Below are positions 14,459 to 19,707 of a DNA stretch of 19,707 nucleotides, piece after piece. Position 1 is the first letter of the stretch, and every line of letters begins with the position of its first letter. The stretch comes from CAZFAP01 sp964516325. GTDB taxonomy: Bacteria > Auribacterota > JABMQX01. Position numbers and translations under genes: made by a program. Where the stretch lies: contig CAZFAP010000085.1 of assembly GCA_964516325.1 (NCBI GenBank), positions 1 to 19,707 on the forward strand. The letters are read 5' to 3'. Under the pieces are notes generated by a model that was not told where the DNA came from, did no database searches, and saw only the letters and a list, made by a program, of their open reading frames with translations.

Positions 14459-15907
14459 TCATTGTGATTTCCACCTGAGCTGCGGCTGCCGGGCGGCCTT
14501 GACCTCGTCGAGCCGCCGCACGGGGGCTCTCGTCGGCGACTGATGAAGCGTTTCGGGAGACGTCTGCGCCTTCTCAGCAATCTCAATCATGGCGGCCGCG
14601 AACTCGTCCAGCGTTTCCCGCGTCTCGGTCTCCGTCGGCTCGATCATCATCGCTTCCGGCACAGTCAGCGGAAAATAGACCGTTGGAGGATGAAATCCCT
14701 TGTCCACGAGAGCCTTCGCCACGTCGAGCGCCCGCACGCCCTGCCCTTTAAGATTCGATGCCGAGAGCACAAACTCGTGCATGCACCGCTCTCCATACGG
14801 CGCAGGGAAAACCCGTTTCAGCTTGTTCAGCAGATAGTTCGCGTTAGTGATTGCTCCGCGTGTCGCACGCGCCAGCCCCCGCCCGCCGAGCGCGACAATG
14901 TAACAATAGGCCTTGATAATGACGGAGACGTTGCCATAGAAAGACCGGACCTTCCCGATGGATTGCGGGACATCGAAGTTGAGATAGTACCTGTTTCCGC
15001 TCTTCTCGACGAGGGGGACGGGGAGAAACGGAGCGAGGCTTTTTGTTACGCCGACCGGGCCCGCGCCCGGTCCCCCGCCTCCGTGCGGTGTCGAGAAAGT
15101 CTTGTGCAAATTGAGATGGGCAATGTCAAATCCCATTTCTCCCGGCTTGCATAGTCCCATCAAGCCGTTCAGGTTCGCCCCGTCGTAGTACATCAGCGCA
15201 TCGTGCTCGTGGGCGATCTCCGCGATTTTCAAAATCTCCTTCTCGAACAGCCCCAGCGTGTTCGGATTCGTGGACATAATCGCCGCCACATCGTCGTCCA
15301 TAACCGACGGAAGAGCCTTCGGGTCTATCATGCCATCCGCCCGCGACGAGACCACCTCCACCTTGAACCCGGTCAGAGCCGCGCTGGCGGGATTTGTCCC
15401 GTGGGAAGTGTCGGGCACAATCACTTTGCTGGGGGAGCGCCCCTTGCTTTCGTGATATGCCTTGACCAGCATCATTCCGAGGAGCTCTCCGTGCGCCCCC
15501 GCCGCCGGCTGAAGGCTGAACCTGTCCATGCCACAAATCTCTTTGAGAAACTGCTCCATCTCGTACATCAACTGAAGGATGCCCTGCGCCTCGTCCTCGG
15601 ACTGATAGGGATGGAGATTAGCGAACCCGTCGAGACCGACCATTGTCTCGTTGACCTTCGGGTTATATTTCATGGTGCAGGAGCCAAGCGGATAGAAATG
15701 CGTGTCCACGCAGAAGTTCATCTGCGACAGCCGCGTGAAATGCCGCACGAGTTGAATCTCCGAGACCTCCGGCAATTGCGGCGGATTTCTCCGAAAAAAC
15801 TTCTCGGGCAGAATCTCGCCCAGTGCCTTCTTCGGAACATCCATCTTCGGCAACGAAGCTGCCGTCCGTCCGGGACGGCTTTGTTCAAATATCAGAGGTT
15901 CGCTCAC
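14459..15907 (-). CDS. gcvPB: Glycine dehydrogenase (decarboxylating) subunit 2, P-protein beta
   Basis: The PLP-binding half of the split P-protein of the glycine cleavage system, 482 residues. With GcvPA it decarboxylates glycine and passes the aminomethyl group to the lipoyl arm of GcvH. The PLP lysine is Lys269 in HLNLHKTFSTPHGGGGPG. NPNTLG and YYDGANLNG upstream, and TCHG-like DTSHGTNPASAA near 166-177, are typical. The start is GTG at 15907, overlapping the gcvPA stop by four bases (GTGA), so the two subunits are translationally coupled, as expected for equal amounts. The last 40 residues are less conserved than the rest. Confidence 0.96.
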   Translation of the reverse strand: MSEPLIFEQSRPGRTAASLPKMDVPKKALGEILPEKFFRRNPPQLPEVSEIQLVRHFTRLSQMNFCVDTHFYPLGSCTMKYNPKVNETMVGLDGFANLHPYQSEDEAQGILQLMYEMEQFLKEICGMDRFSLQPAAGAHGELLGMMLVKAYHESKGRSPSKVIVPDTSHGTNPASAALTGFKVEVVSSRADGMIDPKALPSVMDDDVAAIMSTNPNTLGLFEKEILKIAEIAHEHDALMYYDGANLNGLMGLCKPGEMGFDIAHLNLHKTFSTPHGGGGPGAGPVGVTKSLAPFLPVPLVEKSGNRYYLNFDVPQSIGKVRSFYGNVSVIIKAYCYIVALGGRGLARATRGAITNANYLLNKLKRVFPAPYGERCMHEFVLSASNLKGQGVRALDVAKALVDKGFHPPTVYFPLTVPEAMMIEPTETETRETLDEFAAAMIEIAEKAQTSPETLHQSPTRAPVRRLDEVKAARQPQLRWKSQ

Positions 15908-17244
15908 AGCGACTCCTTAAGGGCGGCGACAAAATCGTCAAGCTGCTCTTTGGTCTTCGATTCGGTGACACAAATGAGAAAGGAGTCCTTCAGCTCGGGA
16001 TACCATCGTCCCAATTCGATCCCGCTCAAGATTCCTTTCTCCGCGAGGCGCTTCCTGAGCTCCGCCGGCGCCGCAGGGCATCGCACGGCAAATTCGTTGA
16101 AAAATGCCGACGAGAACGTTGGCGTTACGCCCCCCATTCCACTCAGTTTATCGAAGAGATAATGGCTTTTCTGAACATTCAATTCCGCGAGGCGCCGAAT
16201 CCCTTCCTTTCCGAGAGCGCAGAGGTAGATACAGGCTCTCAGCGCATTGAGGGCGTGGTTCGTGCAGATATTGGAAGTCGCCTTCTCCCGTCGGATATGT
16301 TGCTCGCGCGTCTGGAGCGTCAAAACGAATCCCCGCTTTGCTTCGACGTCCTCCGTCACGCCCACGATCCGCCCCGGCATCTTTCTGACGAGCGATTCCG
16401 TGCACGCCATGAAGCCGAAGCATGGGCCGCCATACGATAGCTCATTTCCGAGCGGCTGACCGTCGCCCACCGCTATGTCCGCGCCGTATTCGCCCGGCGG
16501 CGTCAAAATTCCTAACGACACCGGATTCACGACCGCAATGAACAGGCTGCCCCTGCCGTGAGCAATCGCGCAGGCTCTCTCCATGTCCTCGACGCACCCA
16601 AAAAAGTTCGGCGATTGCACGACGACCGCCGCCGTCTCCTCATCGGTCTGCGATTCCACCGCCGACAGCACCGTAACGCCATCCTCATAGGGCGCCTCCT
16701 CGATACCCCACGGCGATCCCCTGAGATACGTCTTCAGCACCGTTCGATATTCCGGATGGACGCAGCGAGAGACGAGCACTTTCGACCGCTCTCCTTTCGC
16801 CTTCAACGCCATAAGCGCCGCCTCCGCCAGAGCCGAGGCTCCGTCGTACAGCGACGCATTGCTCACGTCCATGGCGGTCAATTCGCACATGGCGGTCTGG
16901 TACTCGAACATCGCCTGGAGAAATCCCTGGCTCGCTTCCGGCTGATACGGCGTGTACGCGGTATAAAACTCCGCCCTCGACGAGAGATGTCGCACCACCT
17001 CCGGAATGAAATGCTCGTAGGCCCCCGCCCCCAGGAAGGAATTGCATTGCGTCACAGACACATTTCGCGCCGCCAACCGCCGCAGTCGCTCCTGTAGCTC
17101 CGACTCCGAAATCCCCTCCGGGAGTCTCAGTTGCGAACACTTCAGGTTCGGCAGAATTTCTTCGAGAAGTTCTTCAAACGAGCGAACCCCAATTTCCGCC
17201 AGCATCCGCTGCAATTCTTCTTCCGTCTGCGGAACGAAATCCAA
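15904..17244 (-). CDS. gcvPA: Glycine dehydrogenase (decarboxylating) subunit 1, P-protein alpha
   Basis: The 446-residue N-terminal half of the split P-protein, forming an alpha2-beta2 enzyme with GcvPB. Visible signatures are the FLGAGAYEHFIP motif (about 70-81), YTPYQPEASQG (about 96-106), NASLYDG (about 129-135), and the glycine-rich LSYGGPCFGFMA region. The start is TTG at 17244, with GGAGGAG seven bases upstream, one base after the gcvH stop. No nearer ATG fits the family's N-terminus. Length is normal for split P-proteins, the arrangement found in many anaerobes, thermophiles and candidate phyla rather than in E. coli. Confidence 0.96.
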   Translation of the reverse strand: MDFVPQTEEELQRMLAEIGVRSFEELLEEILPNLKCSQLRLPEGISESELQERLRRLAARNVSVTQCNSFLGAGAYEHFIPEVVRHLSSRAEFYTAYTPYQPEASQGFLQAMFEYQTAMCELTAMDVSNASLYDGASALAEAALMALKAKGERSKVLVSRCVHPEYRTVLKTYLRGSPWGIEEAPYEDGVTVLSAVESQTDEETAAVVVQSPNFFGCVEDMERACAIAHGRGSLFIAVVNPVSLGILTPPGEYGADIAVGDGQPLGNELSYGGPCFGFMACTESLVRKMPGRIVGVTEDVEAKRGFVLTLQTREQHIRREKATSNICTNHALNALRACIYLCALGKEGIRRLAELNVQKSHYLFDKLSGMGGVTPTFSSAFFNEFAVRCPAAPAELRKRLAEKGILSGIELGRWYPELKDSFLICVTESKTKEQLDDFVAALKESL

Positions 17245-17245
17245 C

Positions 17246-17629
17246 TCAGCTCTCCTCCACGACTCGGCGGTACTGGTCGGCGTCGAGCAGCGTTTCCAGC
17301 TCAGAGAGGTTGCTCGGCTTCATCTCAAAAACCCACCCCTCCCCGTAGGGGTCCGTGTTCAACAATTGCGGCTCGTCGTTCAACTTCTCATTAGCCCTTA
17401 CCACCTTCCCGGAGAGAGGCGAATAAATATCCACAGCCGCCTTCACCGATTCCACAACCGCGCACTCCTCTCCTGCCTTGACCTCCTTGCCTACCTCCGG
17501 CAACTCCACATACACCACGTCCGTAAGCTCTCGCTGCGCGAAGTCCGTTATTCCCACGACGGCAATTTCGCTGCGAACGACAACCCACTCGTGCGTCTTC
17601 GTGTACTTCCGCTCCTTTGGAAATTCCAT
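17246..17629 (-). CDS. gcvH: Glycine cleavage system H protein
   Basis: The 127-residue lipoyl carrier of the glycine cleavage system. The lipoylated lysine is Lys63 in the ESVKAAVDIYSP motif. THEWVVV near residue 12 and GITDFAQRELTDVVYVELP (about 26-44) are diagnostic of GcvH. The C-terminal YGEGW motif is present. The ATG at 17629 has GGAGAGA upstream. It lies 113 bp after gcvT and one base before gcvPA. Lipoylation would need LipA/LipB or LplA encoded elsewhere. Confidence 0.97.
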   Translation of the reverse strand: MEFPKERKYTKTHEWVVVRSEIAVVGITDFAQRELTDVVYVELPEVGKEVKAGEECAVVESVKAAVDIYSPLSGKVVRANEKLNDEPQLLNTDPYGEGWVFEMKPSNLSELETLLDADQYRRVVEES

Positions 17630-17742
17630 TTCGTCTCTCCAGTTGTCAGCGATGATTGATCCTTCGTGCTTTGCCCACAGCTCAGACTCTCTTCATCGTC
17701 TCCCTTGCGGATGACCGGCGTGCTTCCAACCGCTCCGGCCCC

Positions 17743-18885
17743 TCATGCCGCCGCTGGCGACTTGACGCTTCGTGAAGAAGGAGTGTACACCCTCGGAGAG
17801 TAGAAGGGCGTTTTTACCACTATCGCCGGATAGCTCCTTCCTCTGATCTTCACGTCGAGCACCGTCGCGATTCCGGAGAAATCCTTCTGCACGAACGCCA
17901 ACGCAATCCCTCGCTTAAAACACGGCGACATTGTGCCGCTCGTGACTTTCCCGACCACCGTTGCCCCGAATTCGACCAGGAACCCGTGCCTCGGAATCCC
18001 CTTCTCCAGCATCTCCAATCCCACGAGCGTCCGGTTCGACTCTCGGCCTCTCCGGATAATCGCCTCTTTTCCGATAAAATCACCCTTATCCAGGGACACA
18101 GCCTTCTCCAGTCGAGCCTCGAACGGGGACACGCCTTCCGAAATCTCCATCCCGTACAGCGAATATGCCATCTCCAGTCGCAGCGTATCCCGCGCACCCA
18201 GCCCGGCCAGCTTCATCCCCGCCGCCTTGCCTGCCGCGAGAAGTCCGTCCCACAAGTCAATCGCTTCCTCGTTCTCCACACAAATCTCGAATCCGTCCTC
18301 GCCGGTGTATCCCGTCCTGGCAAGGAACACCGGGAAGCCGCACATCTCATCCTCTCGAAAATGGAAATAGTAAAGCTCGTGCAGCGGCTGGCTGGCGAGT
18401 TGGCCGACGATCGAAGCCGAGTTCGGCCCCTGAACCGCGAACAGCGCCCGCTTTCTCGTCACGTTTTGGATTCTTGTGCTTCTAACGGAATTCGCCCGCA
18501 GCCACTCATAGTCCTTCGTAGCGTTTACGCCATTGACGATGATGAGAAACCGGTTTTCGCCTCTCTTATAGATGACAATATCGTCCAGAATTCCCCCTTC
18601 GTGGTTGCACAGCAGCGAATAAACCGCCCGCCCCGGCTTCATGCGAGCTAAATCCTTCGGCACGATCCGCTGAAGGTCCGCGAACGCGCTTTTTCCCGAC
18701 ACCTCCATCTTCCCCATGTGAGAGATGTCGAAAAGCCCTGCTGCTCGCCTCACCGCCATGTGCTCCTCCACGATCCCGGAAAATTGCAGCGGCATCTCCC
18801 AGCCAGCGAACTCGGTCATCCGAGCGCCTCGCTCCCGGTGAAACGAATCCATGGGGCTGTGAAGAAGTTCTGCGTTTTGGTTCAC
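17743..18885 (-). CDS. gcvT: Aminomethyltransferase, glycine cleavage T protein
   Basis: The 380-residue T protein takes the aminomethyl group from GcvH, releases ammonia and forms 5,10-methylene-tetrahydrofolate. EFAGWEMPLQFSG (about 25-37), FDISHMGK (about 52-59), the folate-site IVNGVNATKDYEW (about 115-127) with its aspartate, and ARTGYTGEDGFEI (about 209-221) are all intact. The first gene of the operon, it starts with GTG at 18885, eight bases after GGAAGGG; an ATG 11 codons later would still leave the fold complete. The 113-bp gap to gcvH is the largest inside the gcv set but shows no terminator. Confidence 0.96.
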   Translation of the reverse strand: MNQNAELLHSPMDSFHRERGARMTEFAGWEMPLQFSGIVEEHMAVRRAAGLFDISHMGKMEVSGKSAFADLQRIVPKDLARMKPGRAVYSLLCNHEGGILDDIVIYKRGENRFLIIVNGVNATKDYEWLRANSVRSTRIQNVTRKRALFAVQGPNSASIVGQLASQPLHELYYFHFREDEMCGFPVFLARTGYTGEDGFEICVENEEAIDLWDGLLAAGKAAGMKLAGLGARDTLRLEMAYSLYGMEISEGVSPFEARLEKAVSLDKGDFIGKEAIIRRGRESNRTLVGLEMLEKGIPRHGFLVEFGATVVGKVTSGTMSPCFKRGIALAFVQKDFSGIATVLDVKIRGRSYPAIVVKTPFYSPRVYTPSSRSVKSPAAA

Positions 18886-19373
18886 GGTACAACCCTTCCG
18901 CTGTCTGCGCCCCTCGGCGCCCTCCCAAATTCAAATCCTGCCTGTGCAGCAGCCCGCCGCAGACACCCGCGAGAGCGCCAAAAGGAGACCTTCTCCCGGG
19001 GTAAGCCTTTCTTCTCCCTTTCCAGCGTTTCCACCCGGAAATTGACGGTAGGTTAATGCGCGAGGGGCCCGTTGTCAAGGCGACACATTGCTCCTTCGTG
19101 ACGAAAGGCTGCTTTCCTCTGCTGGCGGGCCCCCTGGACTGGGTGTTTGCCGGGACACCCTTCCGCTCTTATCGCCCTTGTCAAAGCCCCGCTTGAATCG
19201 GCACGCGTCTTGCTCCGCTCAGCGACTCGGCCTGTCCCCTGCGAAGCCCGGAAGGGCAGAAAGCAAGGCGTCGCTCGGCTGGCGGATTGCACCATAGGGG
19301 GAAACCGGAAGAGTCACGCCACGCTTCTGTATCAGCCCCAGGCCCCCGCGCCTACCACAACCGATCGAAAACA
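18886..19373. other. Leader and spacer upstream of the gcv operon
   Basis: No supportable gene lies in these 488 bases. The first 155 or so, next to gcvT, would be its 5' leader. In it a GGAGA/TCTCC hairpin with a 3-base loop (18984-18996) is followed on the minus strand by TTTT (18980-18983), a weak attenuator-like structure. Further out a GGGTGT/ACACCC hairpin lies at 19141-19160. I found no full glycine riboswitch. Confidence 0.45.
19050..19078 (-). promoter_or_regulatory. Predicted sigma-70 promoter of the gcvT-H-PA-PB-larC operon
   Basis: On the minus strand a perfect TTGACA (19073-19078) is separated by exactly 17 bases from TAACCT (19050-19055), which keeps the most important first, second and last -10 positions. 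Transcription would start near 19043, leaving a leader of roughly 155 nt before the gcvT GTG. Confidence 0.55.
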
Positions 19374-19616
19374 ATGCGAAAAGGCAACAGCGGACGATCA
19401 AGGAAAGCATCCTACCGCTCGCCTGAGAGCGCCTCCCAGGCAGGACGAGCCCTTCTGGGCTCCACGCTCGGCTCCTCTATCGTCGTCATTCTCGCGGGTC
19501 CCGCATGGTCTCTCAGCGGATTCGGGTGCGATTTGTCCCTCAACCGGTTTCTTTTTGGCTTGATCGCCCTGTTTTGCTCCGTCGTGGTAGTCGTCCTCTA
19601 CGCAAGAAAACCGTGA
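19374..19616 (+). CDS. Possible small membrane protein with two transmembrane helices
   Basis: From the ATG at 19374 the frame gives 80 residues: a basic, serine-rich N-terminus of about 30 residues, then two hydrophobic stretches (about 34-50, containing SIVVILAG, and about 58-76, containing LFGLIALF and a run of five valines), ending in ARKP. The topology, two helices joined by a short loop, is what supports it. There is no recognisable Shine-Dalgarno sequence and no family resemblance. An upstream in-frame ATG at 19287 adds unlikely sequence. It may be a real small protein or a chance frame. Confidence 0.35.
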   Translation: MRKGNSGRSRKASYRSPESASQAGRALLGSTLGSSIVVILAGPAWSLSGFGCDLSLNRFLFGLIALFCSVVVVVLYARKP

Positions 19617-19707
19617 CGCTCTCCCCGGACGCGTTCCGCCTTTGCACTTCCCTCCTCGTTGAAGACCTCGCCGCGTGGAGACTTTCGCCCTTTCTACCAC
19701 GGAGACA

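Noticed and set aside
19085..19100. CGAAGGAGCAA on the minus strand, matching the core of a glycine riboswitch
   Set aside because: It lies upstream of the predicted promoter, and the required GGAGAG and CTCTCAGG partner segments are absent around it.

Overview
The window is a GC-rich stretch of bacterial chromosome. It looks like an uncultured or deep-branching lineage: the sigma factor at the left end is of the type common in Planctomycetota, Verrucomicrobiota and related candidate phyla, and the genes use ATG, GTG and TTG starts freely. There are no recognisable tRNAs, rRNAs, CRISPR arrays or phage modules. The taxonomic placement is inference from protein family content only.

Layout. (1) 1-2139: the tail of an unidentified gene, a sigma-70/ECF-like factor (+), and a convergent DUF362 protein with a 2x[4Fe-4S] ferredoxin tail (-). 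(2) 2140-6745: a catabolic block on the + strand. It holds a MelA-like GH4 alpha-glycosidase, then a tightly coupled cassette of four-carbon acid sugar kinase (DUF1537), PdxA2-type dehydrogenase and class II aldolase. Together these would release a sugar and take a tetronate (threonate or erythronate) through its 4-phosphate to dihydroxyacetone phosphate. Inverted repeats lie before melA and before the kinase, and a double hairpin follows the aldolase. (3) 6647-13062: an accessory zone with visible decay. It holds an alpha/beta-hydrolase C-terminal remnant, a transglutaminase-like protein whose conserved sequence runs upstream of any normal start codon, a small secreted protein, an orphan N-terminus of an IS630-type transposase, a DUF6765 protein, an amidohydrolase-2 protein, a papain-like C1 peptidase, and a GH5-like glycosidase pseudogene with two in-frame amber stops. 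(4) 13233-18885: a complete minus-strand glycine cleavage operon, gcvT-gcvH-gcvPA-gcvPB, with larC (nickel-pincer cofactor nickel insertase) following 50 bp after gcvPB. A good sigma-70 promoter and a leader of about 155 nt precede it. (5) 18886-19707: mostly non-coding, with one possible small two-helix membrane protein.

The best-supported systems are the tetronate cassette and the gcv operon. The most unusual arrangement is larC as the last gene of a glycine cleavage operon. I found no clear-cut novel defence or mobile system. The oddities are this gcv-larC linkage, the pairing of PdxA2 with a class II aldolase, and the compressed set of overlapping, partly degraded genes at 6647-8721.
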